From positions 1 through 32,898 of the forward strand of contig JABEVB010000081.1 in assembly GCA_013044165.1 (NCBI GenBank): a stretch of DNA of 32,898 nucleotides, given 5' to 3'. The first letter of the stretch is position 1; each line of letters starts with the position of its first letter. This DNA comes from Phycisphaerales bacterium (GTDB lineage Bacteria; Planctomycetota; Phycisphaerae; WQYP01). Under the pieces are notes generated by a model. The model searched no databases, had not been told where the DNA came from, and saw nothing but the letters and a program-made list of their open reading frames with translations. Positions 7,423 to 16,155 of the stretch are shown here, in pieces. Made by a program: the position numbers and the translations under genes.

Positions 7423-7826
7423 TGGGCAATACTCCACTTTCTTTATATAGTACTCTACGCGCTTCTCAAAAGTTTATTATAGCGGAAAACTTCTAAAATG
7501 CTCCGGTAATTATGAAGGTTTTGCTAAGATACCGAGTGAGAGTCTGTTGCCTCGCGATTGTGCAACGGGTATACCCGGTGCAAACACGGCGGCCAACCCA
7601 TATTCCGATGGCAAATATTACCCCGTGGTGATGCCGCCACAGATGTCGTGCTGACAGTCCGAAGCGTTCGCCATAGCCTCTAATTCACCCTCCATACGCA
7701 GGGTCCCTCAGTTGGCTTTTAAGCGTTCATTGAGCCTGCTATGTCCATGCCACCAGCGGTGCCACGCATGTTCTGCACGGTTGCATTTATGCGAGTGCGC
7801 CGGTAGCTTTGACCAATTGGTATACC
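7423..7826. other. 404-base intergenic region between divergent genes
   Basis: This gap lies between the PstB-like gene (minus) and the M20 gene (plus). It holds a perfect 12-base palindrome, CGGGTATACCCG, at 7566-7577. Its core GGTATACC recurs at 7819-7826, directly before the M20 start codon. I see no convincing ORF, tRNA or known structured RNA, and no good -35/-10 pair for the plus-strand gene. Confidence 0.4.
7476..7481 (-). promoter_or_regulatory. Candidate -10 element for the PstB-like/DUF2156 pair
   Basis: A perfect TATAAT on the minus strand lies 54 bases before the chosen ATG at 7422, in an AT-rich stretch. The -35 is weak (GGAGCA at 17-base spacing), so this is a tentative promoter. 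Confidence 0.3.
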
Positions 7827-9029
7827 ATGATTTTAATTGATGAAAAAACATCCTATTTCCAACGAATCGTCAAGCGGGCAACAGTGCTGCGCCACCAGAT
7901 TCACGCCCACCCTGAGCTGGGTTTTCAAGAGCATGCCACCAGCCAGACCATCGCAACGGAACTTAAGCGGCTCGGCATTGCATACAAAACAGGCTTCGCA
8001 GGTGAAACCGGCATTGTTGCCTTGATCGAAGGCAAAAGCAGTTCCAAGCCTGAAAAATGTGTCGCCCTCCGTGCCGATATGGACGCCCTGCCCATTACTG
8101 AAATGACCAACCGGCCATGGAAGAGCAAGTGTCCTGGTCGAATGCATGCATGCGGGCACGATGGCCATACAGCCATTTTACTTGGAGCCGCCGCGGTCCT
8201 CATGCAACGACGGAACGACTTCAATGGCGCTGTAAAATTGATATTCCAACCCGCCGAAGAGGCTCTCAATGGGGGGCGTCGCATGGTAAAATCCGGCGCT
8301 TTGCTGGCACCCAATGTTGATGCCATCTTTGGCCTTCACGGCTGGCCGCACATGCCCATCGGAATGGTAGGTGTCAAGAGCGGCACCTTTCTAGCCGCGG
8401 TGGACACCTTCAACATCTTCATTCATGGGAAAGGTTCGCACGGAGCCTACCCACATCAGGCAATTGACCCGATTGCATGCGGTGCCGCAATAGTTCAAAC
8501 GCTCACCAGCCTTGCCGTAAGCACACTTAGCCCGCTTGAAACCGCAGTCTTAAGTTTTGGCACGTTTAATGCGGGCCAAGCCATTAATGTCATTCCAGAA
8601 ACCGCCGAACTTTCCGGTACGCTTAGAACACTTTCAACAACGGCCCGTACCACGATGAGAGCCGCCATCGAGCGTACCGTCCGAACCGTTGGTGCCGCTC
8701 ATCGCTGTCGCGTACAGTGCCGATGGGGCTTCGGTACGCCCGCCACCGTGAATGATACCGCAGCAACCGCACACTTTGAGCAAACGGCTGCGGCCACCTT
8801 GGGCCTGCGACGTGTCGAGCGTCTGGTGGAACCCTTTTTGTGGAGCGAAGATTTTGCATACTATTTGCAGGAGATTGCCGGCTGCTTTTTTGTACTTGGG
8901 CTTCGGCCCGGAGGAGCAAAACGTTATCCGATGTTGCATAATCCCGAGTTTGACTTTCCGGATGCAGCACTGCCTGTGGGCATAAAGATCATGGCCAATT
9001 TGGCGTTGAATTATCTCGCCCGTGAGTAA
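7827..9029 (+). CDS. M20D family amidohydrolase (hippurate/N-acyl amino acid hydrolase type)
   Basis: A 400-residue zinc-dependent amidohydrolase that removes an acyl group from N-acyl amino acids or a similar amide. M20D landmarks are in order: HAHPELGFQE (26-35), ALRADMDALPITE (80-92), HACGHDGHT with metal ligands C109 and H111, QPAEE with E144/E145, LHGWP with H171, GSHGAYPH in the dimerisation domain (203-210), and LHNPEFDFPD with H371. All expected metal ligands are present. Natural substrates of this family range from hippurate to indole-acetyl amino acids and N-acetyl-diaminopimelate, so the substrate is open. The frame starts earlier with TTG at 7809, but the ATG at 7827 fits the family start; no clear Shine-Dalgarno is visible. 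The TIGR03790 gene follows after 55 bases in the same direction. Confidence 0.93.
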   Translation: MILIDEKTSYFQRIVKRATVLRHQIHAHPELGFQEHATSQTIATELKRLGIAYKTGFAGETGIVALIEGKSSSKPEKCVALRADMDALPITEMTNRPWKSKCPGRMHACGHDGHTAILLGAAAVLMQRRNDFNGAVKLIFQPAEEALNGGRRMVKSGALLAPNVDAIFGLHGWPHMPIGMVGVKSGTFLAAVDTFNIFIHGKGSHGAYPHQAIDPIACGAAIVQTLTSLAVSTLSPLETAVLSFGTFNAGQAINVIPETAELSGTLRTLSTTARTTMRAAIERTVRTVGAAHRCRVQCRWGFGTPATVNDTAATAHFEQTAAATLGLRRVERLVEPFLWSEDFAYYLQEIAGCFFVLGLRPGGAKRYPMLHNPEFDFPDAALPVGIKIMANLALNYLARE

Positions 9030-9084
9030 GCTTTGCGACACTTTTACTTTCGCCAAGCCAAGTGATTCCATACAAGGTTTTTGC

Positions 9085-10818
9085 ATGATTACAAAGAATG
9101 TTGTTCGCGGTATTGCACTCCTGGTGGCTGTGGCGTCACCCCTGACCTTCGCGGCAACCAGAGCCGTCGCCCTGTTGCCCATGCAAGTAGCGGTGATCGC
9201 CAATGGCAATAACCCCGGATCGGTGAAGGTGGCACATCACTACATGCGGGCACGGCACATACCTGCCAAAAACCTGATCGTACTGAATCTGCCTTTTAAT
9301 AACGATAATGTCGCTTGCGATTACTACGACGCTCGCATCGCCGGCCCCATACGCCAAATTCTGCGAGAACGCCATTTGCAAGCGACTATCCTGTGCCTGG
9401 TGACCACCTATGGCATTCCACTACGCGTAACAGGCGGCGCTCCTTCGGCCGAGCAAGTACAGGAATTAATGGCAGTCCGTCAAAGCCTGCTGCAAGAGGA
9501 GCCTGTACTCCGGCGCGGCATCGAGCAGTTTAAAGCCATCAGGAACTCTGGAACACTGACCGCCCCGCTTAGCGCACTACCACCGCCTCCCCCCGTATCG
9601 GCAATCGCTCCGCCGGGCACCACAGCCAAGGCTTCACAGTTGCTGCAACAACTGCAGCTAGTTTTGACCAGCGCCCTGAAAAAGTTAGCTCACCAGCCAT
9701 CAGGCTCTATCGTGCCGAAAAACATATTAAGCCTGCTACAGCAATACGTAGGGCCTGGCGGCTTGGTGCGAATAATGCACGTACACGGCGACACGGCAGC
9801 CGCAGAGGCCCAGCGGACAAAAATGGCTCAAATGCAGGCCGCAGTAAGCGATGCGCTTAAGCAGTTTCAAGTCTTAAATCTGCGGCGATATCTTGAGGTG
9901 AACCGTCGAAAAATGCGTAGCCTGCAACTCAAACTCTTTGGACAAGTCGGCCTGATGGAACAACTGCTGTCAGATGAGGCATACCTCAAACAAAAGCGTC
10001 AGAACTCCGCCCTGGATAGCGACCTGATGATGCTTTGGACGCCCAATTTGCCGCATGTCGGCTGGGAACAAAATCCCATGTGCCTGACCAGTTGGAGCCG
10101 CAGTCTGCAACGCGAAATTCATGAGCGCATCATGATGGTGTCGCGGCTTGACGGCCTTTCGCCAACGATGGTGGATGCCATGATAGATCGCGGCATTACA
10201 GTGCAGCATCAGGGACTGCGAGGTGTCGGATATTTTGATGCCCGCGGATTACACGGACTCGATGGCTACAGCGCGTTTGACCGCATTCTGCGCCATACCG
10301 CCCGCTACCTTAAAGCCGACTCCAAGATGCCCATTGTATTGGATGACACACCTGCTCTGCTCCAGGCCAAAAACTGCCCCAATGCAGCCATTTACTGCGG
10401 TTGGTATTCCCTGCTTCATTACGTTGACAGTTGCCAGTGGCTGCCCGGATGCGTTGGCTACCATGTAGCGAGCTTTGAACTCCAAACCCTGCATAATCCG
10501 CAATTTCATGGCTGGTGTATTAATCTGCTGGAGCATGGTTTCTGTGGGACCTTGGGCGCAGTGAATGAGCCATATTTATTTGCGTTTCCCGATCCCAAGT
10601 TGTTCTTTGCGTTGTTGTTGTCAGGCAACTTTACCCAGGGAGAGGTGTACTATATGACTGTTCCCCAGACCGCTTGGCGAATAGCCTATGTCGGCGATCC
10701 GCTTTACAATCCTTTCAAACATTCACCGATGATTTCCGTAAAAACACTCAAAGCCGACCGGTTGCTGCGCCGCGCCTTTGAAGAAATGAAGATGGTCGAA
10801 GGCCCCACTGGACCGTAA
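9085..10818 (+). CDS. Secreted TIGR03790 family protein
   Basis: A 577-residue exported protein of unknown function. A signal peptide fits residues 1-23 (basic ITKNVVRG, hydrophobic IALLVAVAS, cleavage after TFA). The opening VAVIANGNNPGSVKVAHHY with RHIPAKNLIVL, and the later VTTYGIPLRV, are the signature of TIGR03790 as I recall it, a family found in planctomycetes, acidobacteria and related groups. A proline-rich linker lies near residues 170-180, and an inserted coiled, glutamine-rich region at about 185-310 divides the protein. Later conserved pieces are YFDARGLHG, AIYCGWYSL, and the cysteine-containing GWCINLLEHGFCGTLGAV. AAGG lies eight bases before the ATG at 9085, which decides the start; upstream in-frame codons would hide the signal peptide. 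It follows the M20 gene and ends convergently with the next gene. Confidence 0.75.
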   Translation: MITKNVVRGIALLVAVASPLTFAATRAVALLPMQVAVIANGNNPGSVKVAHHYMRARHIPAKNLIVLNLPFNNDNVACDYYDARIAGPIRQILRERHLQATILCLVTTYGIPLRVTGGAPSAEQVQELMAVRQSLLQEEPVLRRGIEQFKAIRNSGTLTAPLSALPPPPPVSAIAPPGTTAKASQLLQQLQLVLTSALKKLAHQPSGSIVPKNILSLLQQYVGPGGLVRIMHVHGDTAAAEAQRTKMAQMQAAVSDALKQFQVLNLRRYLEVNRRKMRSLQLKLFGQVGLMEQLLSDEAYLKQKRQNSALDSDLMMLWTPNLPHVGWEQNPMCLTSWSRSLQREIHERIMMVSRLDGLSPTMVDAMIDRGITVQHQGLRGVGYFDARGLHGLDGYSAFDRILRHTARYLKADSKMPIVLDDTPALLQAKNCPNAAIYCGWYSLLHYVDSCQWLPGCVGYHVASFELQTLHNPQFHGWCINLLEHGFCGTLGAVNEPYLFAFPDPKLFFALLLSGNFTQGEVYYMTVPQTAWRIAYVGDPLYNPFKHSPMISVKTLKADRLLRRAFEEMKMVEGPTGP

Positions 10819-10842
10819 CGTTCCCACAGTGCGAAAAGTACA

Positions 10843-11943
10843 CTACTGCTGCTGCCCTGACAGATGGCGGATATCGCTGTTGGATACGCTCTTAAAGATA
10901 CCGCCAGCGGCCTTGGCAAGCTTTTGCAGTTGCGTTTTGGCGCCATCAACCGTTACTGCGTCCAGACGCTCGGCGTGGGTCCGGGCTTGCAGCACCTTCT
11001 CCGCCAGATCCGATGGCAGCAACACTTTGGCCGTAACAAAAATAATCTGATCGCCACCAAGATGAAGCGAGTTTAGCATGCACTTTGTGGCACTACTGCT
11101 GCCGTAGACATTCGCATTCATTAGCTTCTGCAGGTCGGCTGCCGCGTCGGCTTTCGTAAGCCACCCGTGGCTAGGAATCGTTTGAAGACCCGATTCCGTC
11201 CAAAGCGCTATGCGAAAATGCTGTTGAGCGCCCAGCGACTTGACTGCATTTGCTACCGCTTCAGCAACATAGCCAAAGCTATCTGTATTCGCCGAAGAAC
11301 TATCCAGGCTGAAAACAATATGCGATCCGCTCAGCGGAATAGCCAGAAAGGCGGGGCCTTGCACAGCCGTCCCGCCTCCGGCAGCATGAGCTATCAGATT
11401 TTGATGTGCCGCCGCTGAACTTGTATTGCTGTTGCCGCCGCGCAATACGACGACCGCGATAATGACAATTGTGGCAATAAACAGCACCCCTAAAGCAATA
11501 AGGGCGTAAAATATGGAAAGATTGGATTTGCTGTTTGTTTTGGTTCGCCGACCTGGTCGGTCAATATAAGCCGAAGGGGTAATCTCATCCTGTTCATTCA
11601 GGCGCGAACTGACGGATGAGGCTGCCATGCCGCTCAGCGGCGATACCGATCGCACCGGCGAACCTGCAAATGCCCCGCTGCCGGTGGGGTCTACCGGACG
11701 TCGCATGCCGCTAGAAGAAGAGCGATTGCGCGAAAGACCGATATCCGCATCCGGCGAGCTTGGCCGAGCCGCAACACCCGATCCCGCTGGAGCCGCTGGA
11801 CGCCCCATTTTTTCGCTCACGGCCGTTTCTTTGGGAACCTGCAAAAGAGCTCCGCAAAAGCTGCAGCGACAAACGCCACCTCGAAATCCATCATCCAACT
11901 CGAGGACACGCGAGCATTCATGGCATTGTACCGTGATGGACAT
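10843..11943 (-). CDS. Zinc-ribbon, single-pass membrane protein with VWA-like domain
   Basis: A 366-residue protein in three parts. The N-terminus is a zinc ribbon with C7/C10 and C27/C30. A low-complexity serine/proline/arginine linker runs to residue about 135. A single membrane helix spans about 142-168. The outer part (about 205-355) resembles a von Willebrand A domain: a beta strand HIVFSLDSSSAN, where the metal site DxSxS reads D214-S-S-S-A218, helices, a strand FRIALWTE, and a second strand QIIFVTAK. Incomplete metal ligands suggest altered or lost ion binding. The ATG at 11943 has GGAG about 11 bases upstream. It is the last of a minus-strand run after rarA, the cyclo-ligase and the LysM protein. 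Function unknown. Confidence 0.7.
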   Translation of the reverse strand: MSITVQCHECSRVLELDDGFRGGVCRCSFCGALLQVPKETAVSEKMGRPAAPAGSGVAARPSSPDADIGLSRNRSSSSGMRRPVDPTGSGAFAGSPVRSVSPLSGMAASSVSSRLNEQDEITPSAYIDRPGRRTKTNSKSNLSIFYALIALGVLFIATIVIIAVVVLRGGNSNTSSAAAHQNLIAHAAGGGTAVQGPAFLAIPLSGSHIVFSLDSSSANTDSFGYVAEAVANAVKSLGAQQHFRIALWTESGLQTIPSHGWLTKADAAADLQKLMNANVYGSSSATKCMLNSLHLGGDQIIFVTAKVLLPSDLAEKVLQARTHAERLDAVTVDGAKTQLQKLAKAAGGIFKSVSNSDIRHLSGQQQ

Positions 11944-12076
11944 GCGTAATATAACTCCCGAATGCTTGCCGCCAGCGATGAGCTAACCTCTATCCGAAGG
12001 CCCTGACGTAGCGTGAACCCCGCTTGTCGCGAGACAACAATAAGGTATACGCGCCAACCCATGTATCATGGCAACC

Positions 12077-13081
12077 TCAGGGCACTACGTCAACTTGTGA
12101 ATATTTGGGAGACAGAAATGTCTGCAACCTTGCCAAGACTTTGCCCGATACGCCGATATTGCCCACCGCCGCCGGCCTGCGCTGAATCATTAAGCCCCGC
12201 CCATGGCCACGCCGTGGATTAATTATAATAGTCCGGTGCGGCCATACATTAACGTTACGCTCAAGATTTCCAGGCGACTCGTAAATGCCAGGATTCACCG
12301 GCAAAGCGTCGTCAAGTTGCATTTTAAATGAAGTCACATAAAGCTGGTGCAGCATAATATCAATCCGATGCGCATGCAAAACAACCCTCGCATCAAATGG
12401 GCCGAACAACACCTTCACAGGCTGACCCACCCGCAAATCGGCCGGATGCACCGCCGGGTTCAGTTCTTCAATGAGGGCCAGCGTCAACCGATAGTTGTCC
12501 GCGATGCGTGCCAGAGTATCACCGGCCGCCACGGCTACAATGCGTGCAGCCGGGTCATCGGGCAGCACCCCCGTGCCCAGGAGCGTGTGGGCGTTAAGTG
12601 CAGCCAACTTCTCTCGCAGGCCATGCGCCTCATGCTCGCCCAGGCCGGAAATGCCTTTGAGCGCGGAGTTATACAATTTTCGAGCTTGTAAAACTTGTCC
12701 GGCAGCAAGATATTCGTCGGCTTCTCTGGCCTTAAGTGCGGTCTTGGCAAGCAAATCAGGCGATATGACCTCCAGGGTGTCATCTCCCGCATCGGCTATG
12801 CTCAAGACCGTGCCGGAAGGAGCCGGCGTATTGGATGCCACCTTTCCGATATATACACGCTGAAGAAATGACGCTGAAGGAGTCGGCCCAACCACCGCCG
12901 AAGGTTTCGGGTGATCTTGACCCGATTTGTGCCTGCTCTGCAGTTGAACCTTTGCCAACACGGCCTGCCGCACCCGTAAAGCCTGTATAAAGCCCCACAC
13001 GACCAATGCTCCAACCAGTACCCACAGCATAAGGCCGCGGTACAGTCGCATACGTCCCGATGTTTGTCTCCAACGAGCCAT
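12077..13081 (-). CDS. Membrane-anchored LysM protein with degenerate YkuD-like domain
   Basis: A 334-residue envelope protein. Residues about 17-33 form one membrane helix; a helical, TPR-like stretch follows at 110-165; a LysM domain (VAAGDTLARIADNY to VGQPVKVL, about 183-225) should bind peptidoglycan. The last 105 residues resemble an L,D-transpeptidase (YkuD) fold, with RIDIMLHQLYV and NPGIYESPGN. In the place of the catalytic SHGCIR it reads AVGNIGVS, so the cysteine (N308 here) and arginine (G310) are missing, and the usual HG of the upstream motif appears as IQ. It is therefore probably a binding or structural protein, not an enzyme. The ATG at 13081 lacks a clear Shine-Dalgarno; ATG 13051 is an alternative. 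It lies downstream of the cyclo-ligase gene on the same strand. Confidence 0.7.
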   Translation of the reverse strand: MARWRQTSGRMRLYRGLMLWVLVGALVVWGFIQALRVRQAVLAKVQLQSRHKSGQDHPKPSAVVGPTPSASFLQRVYIGKVASNTPAPSGTVLSIADAGDDTLEVISPDLLAKTALKAREADEYLAAGQVLQARKLYNSALKGISGLGEHEAHGLREKLAALNAHTLLGTGVLPDDPAARIVAVAAGDTLARIADNYRLTLALIEELNPAVHPADLRVGQPVKVLFGPFDARVVLHAHRIDIMLHQLYVTSFKMQLDDALPVNPGIYESPGNLERNVNVWPHRTIIINPRRGHGRGLMIQRRPAAVGNIGVSGKVLARLQTFLSPKYSQVDVVP

Positions 13082-13144
13082 GATTCAATCGTTTACCATT
13101 GACTCGGCGGCCGCAACCCATCGCTATCGCCTGAGCCCCGGACG

Positions 13145-13735
13145 CTAATGGGCTGTTGGCGACTCATGAAAGCAGTGCACGATTTCTTTATCTGTCACAA
13201 TTAAATGCATGGGCACATCATGCGGCTCTACCGGAATACGACCCGAAAGCAACTGTTCATGAAAACACAAAGCTACACGGACACCACGAATATCTTTGCC
13301 GGAAAAAAAGCGATCATAAACCCCCTTTCCACGTCCCACCCGATAGCCCCACCGATCAAACGCCACGCCGGGCACAACTACCAGATCTATCATCCGGGGC
13401 GAAATGGGACGGCCCTGCACCGGCTCCCGAACGCCTGCGGCCAGCGGATGCGGCTTGGTTTCAAGTGAGGACACCTCCACTGGTTCCATTTCTGATGTTT
13501 CCCAGAGAACGCGCGGCCCGGCAATCGTTTTACCCTCATTCCATGCATGCAGCGCCAATGTTGATGTTTCCACCTCGCTATGGTCGGAAAAAAATATCAT
13601 AATTACCTGGGCATCCTGAAACTCGCGTGTTGTCGTAAGCAAATTACACGCGGCCAGCGAACGCGTATGGCGCTGATCCACCGTAATTTTCTTCAATTCG
13701 GCCTTCATCTGGGCGCGAATATCAGCTTTGTTCAT
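13145..13735 (-). CDS. 5-formyltetrahydrofolate cyclo-ligase
   Basis: A 196-residue cytosolic enzyme that converts 5-formyl-THF to 5,10-methenyl-THF with ATP, returning this storage form to one-carbon metabolism. The conserved C-terminal motif VPGVAFDRWGYRVGRGKGVYDRFF lies at about 121-144, and the N-terminus shows the family pattern of a long charged helix followed by VIMIFFSDHSEVET. Length fits the family. GGAGGAAGC sits directly before the ATG at 13735, overlapping the last codons region of rarA, whose stop lies 24 bases upstream, so the two genes are probably cotranscribed. I assign no symbol because the naming varies (fau, ygfA, fthC). Confidence 0.95.
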   Translation of the reverse strand: MNKADIRAQMKAELKKITVDQRHTRSLAACNLLTTTREFQDAQVIMIFFSDHSEVETSTLALHAWNEGKTIAGPRVLWETSEMEPVEVSSLETKPHPLAAGVREPVQGRPISPRMIDLVVVPGVAFDRWGYRVGRGKGVYDRFFSGKDIRGVRVALCFHEQLLSGRIPVEPHDVPMHLIVTDKEIVHCFHESPTAH

Positions 13736-13759
13736 GCTTCCTCCTCAAAGCGATTGCCA

Positions 13760-15124
13760 TTACCTCTTGCCACCATCACTTGGGCAAGGCCCATCCGGCG
13801 CCAGGCGCCCCAGTTGCTCCAGATACCGCCGCAACTCTCGCTCGTGGCCACGGTCCGTGGGTAGATAATAGTGCTTTTCGACGCCAAGGTACACCTGTGG
13901 CACATAACCTTGCGGAAAGTCATGCGGATATTGGTACCCCTCGTGGCCGAGCGCTTTAGCCCCCGCATAATGCGAATCGCGCAAATGTCGAGGCACCGGC
14001 AGTGTGCGATTCTCTTGTACATCGCGGGCTGCCTCGCTAATCGCCATGGTGGCACTGTTGCTTTTTGGCGTACAGGCCATGTAAGTAACCGCCTGCGAAA
14101 GCGTAAGGCGACATTCAGGCATACCCACAAACTGCACCGTCTGAACCGCCGCAGCCGCGAGCACCAGCGCCATTGGAGCGGCATTACCAATATCCTCGGA
14201 GGCAAAAATGACTAGGCGCCTCGCAATAAATAATGGGTCTTCGCCCGCCTCGAGCATGCGTGCCAGCCAATAGACGGCCGCATCGGGGTCGCTGCCTCTC
14301 ATGGACTTAATTAACGCGCTTGCCGAGTCGTAATGTTCGTCGCCCGTTGGATCGTACACCATCGCCTTGCGCTGAATAGACTCTGCGGCAATTGACTCCG
14401 TAATTGTCACATGGCCCCCTGCCAATGCTTCGGCCCCATGTCTCTGCGTACTAAGCACCGCAAGTTCCAGCGCCAGCAAGGCACGACGGGCGTCTCCATC
14501 GCATTGCGCAACCCAGTGCCGCAGCGCTTCCTTGGTTATTGACACCTCCAGGCCTGGAAAGCCCCGAGATTGATCTGCGGCGGCGCGCAAAAGCAAATCG
14601 CCGATGTGTTGCGGCTCGAGCGGCTGGAATTGAAAAATTTGACTTCGCGAAACCAACGGGGCATTAACCGAAAAAAAAGGGTTTTCTGTGGTCGCGCCCA
14701 CGAGCACAATAACTCCGCGCTCCACATCGGCCAGCAGAATATCCTGCTGCGAGCGATTGAAGCGATGAATTTCATCAAGAAATAGCACGGTGTTTTGCCC
14801 GGTCTGCTGCAATCGAAGTTGGGACTCCGCCAGGATATCGCGTACCTCCCGTACTCCCGACGCGGCCGCGTTAAGCTCTGCGAAATGCCGTCGCGTGGAA
14901 CTCGCAATAAGCTGGGCCAATGTTGTTTTCCCGGTTCCCGGTGGACCATAGAAGATAAGACTGGTCAGGCGATCTGCTTCAATCATGCGCCGCAATAGCT
15001 TGCCAGGACCAAGTATGTGCTCTTGGCCGATAAATTCATTTAGCGTGCGCGGACGCATGCGATGCGGCAATGGAGCTACCGCAGCCATGCGCTGTTCTGT
15101 GATGGGCGAAAAAAGGTCCTGCAA
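13760..15124 (-). CDS. rarA: Replication-associated recombination ATPase RarA (MgsA)
   Basis: A AAA+ ATPase of 454 residues that acts at stalled replication forks and contacts single-stranded DNA-binding protein and clamp-loader functions. Diagnostic stretches are MRPRTLNEFIGQEHILG, Walker A FYGPPGTGKTT, LFLDEIHRFNRSQQD (Walker B), VGATTENPFFSVN (sensor 1), GDARRALLALEL (sensor 2), and the family-specific KSMRGSDPDAAVYWLARML and YPHDFPQGYVPQ. The frame is open upstream to a TTG at 15217, but the TTG at 15124 is preferred because AGGAG lies about nine bases upstream and the resulting length fits the family; an ATG at 15088 (MAAVAPLP) is a further option. It begins a minus-strand run that continues into the cyclo-ligase gene. 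Confidence 0.95.
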   Translation of the reverse strand: MQDLFSPITEQRMAAVAPLPHRMRPRTLNEFIGQEHILGPGKLLRRMIEADRLTSLIFYGPPGTGKTTLAQLIASSTRRHFAELNAAASGVREVRDILAESQLRLQQTGQNTVLFLDEIHRFNRSQQDILLADVERGVIVLVGATTENPFFSVNAPLVSRSQIFQFQPLEPQHIGDLLLRAAADQSRGFPGLEVSITKEALRHWVAQCDGDARRALLALELAVLSTQRHGAEALAGGHVTITESIAAESIQRKAMVYDPTGDEHYDSASALIKSMRGSDPDAAVYWLARMLEAGEDPLFIARRLVIFASEDIGNAAPMALVLAAAAVQTVQFVGMPECRLTLSQAVTYMACTPKSNSATMAISEAARDVQENRTLPVPRHLRDSHYAGAKALGHEGYQYPHDFPQGYVPQVYLGVEKHYYLPTDRGHERELRRYLEQLGRLAPDGPCPSDGGKR

Positions 15125-15391
15125 CGCCGCAGCTCCTGTAAACTGAACTACTCGAGAGATTATACCGCGCGGGCCAGGCAATCGTGCTACGCGTCGTTCG
15201 CACGGTATAGCTGTCAAAGACAGCCCGAAGCCCGATCACATTGTTCACTTGAGCATCCGTTCAAATTGGAGTTTAATGCGGCAGAGAAGCTGCGGTGCAG
15301 TTCATTCACATAGCGTGTGCATGTTAGAGCGGGCGTAGAAACGGATGCTGCAGCCAGTTCGGCCCAGCCTTATGAAAAGGAACCAATTCCC

Positions 15392-16132
15392 ATGACCATT
15401 CAAGATGATGCAGTCAATGCGTCCGGGAAACCACATAGCGAAAAAGAATCTGGGGTTTGGCATCCCAAGGCCCCGGTACAGTTTGATTCTTCATGGCCGC
15501 GATGGATCAAACTGGCCATACCGCTGACACTCATGGTATTAGCCTTTTTTGTTGACTCACGCATCACGGCATGGACGCTGCATCATCCACTTACCATCAA
15601 GTCAGATGTGGGATTGGAGGTCATCATGCTGGGCCAATGGGGCCAGTGGACCTGTTCCATTCTCGTTATTCTGGCGGTTGCTTTAATTGATCGTGACGGA
15701 AAACGTAAGGCCTTGGCCATGACCGTGGCGCTGCTTTCCGCCGTCATCGCCTGTTACATCCTTAAGGGGCTTTTTGGCCGAACAAGACCATGGGTACTGG
15801 CTACCGGACAATGGCACTTTATGGGGCCGGCGTATGGCTTCGGCCATGGGGCGAGCTACCAGTCGTTTCCCAGTGCTCATGCCAGCGGGGCATTCGCTTT
15901 GGCGGCGGCTTTGTGTTGGTTTTATCCCAACGCTCGGGCTTTGTTCTATGGCTTGGCTCTGCAGGTTGCCGTGCAGCGGGTCCTGCGCAATGCGCATTTC
16001 TGTTCGGATGTTATCGCCGGCAGCACTCTGGCCGTTGTTGTGGTCCGAAGCGTACTGCTCTGGAACTGGCCCGGCAAACTGTTGGCAAAGATGCCACCAA
16101 GTCTGCAGGCATGGTATGCACCGACGGCGTGA
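15392..16132 (+). CDS. PAP2 superfamily membrane phosphatase
   Basis: A 246-residue integral membrane phosphatase, probably acting on a lipid phosphate or isoprenoid pyrophosphate at the membrane surface. All three catalytic motifs are present: K125 with R132-P133 in KGLFGRTRP, PSAH (160-163) with the motif 2 histidine H163, and R196 to H202 and D206 in QRVLRNAHFCSD. Membrane segments are visible at about 40-55, 87-100, 107-126, 168-180, 184-195 and 207-222. The ATG at 15392 has AAAGGA about ten bases upstream; an earlier in-frame GTG at 15317 lacks support. It is divergent from rarA across 267 bases and converges on gltX with only 23 bases between stops. The substrate cannot be told from sequence; undecaprenyl pyrophosphate is one possibility. 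Confidence 0.9.
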   Translation: MTIQDDAVNASGKPHSEKESGVWHPKAPVQFDSSWPRWIKLAIPLTLMVLAFFVDSRITAWTLHHPLTIKSDVGLEVIMLGQWGQWTCSILVILAVALIDRDGKRKALAMTVALLSAVIACYILKGLFGRTRPWVLATGQWHFMGPAYGFGHGASYQSFPSAHASGAFALAAALCWFYPNARALFYGLALQVAVQRVLRNAHFCSDVIAGSTLAVVVVRSVLLWNWPGKLLAKMPPSLQAWYAPTA

Positions 16133-16155
16133 GGCATCAACCTTGTTCCGCGATA

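Noticed and set aside
7720-7826. Open minus-strand stretch ending in a plausible-looking peptide (GTAGGMDIAGSMNA)
   Set aside because: It has no start codon outside the M20 gene and no likeness to a known protein; probably chance.
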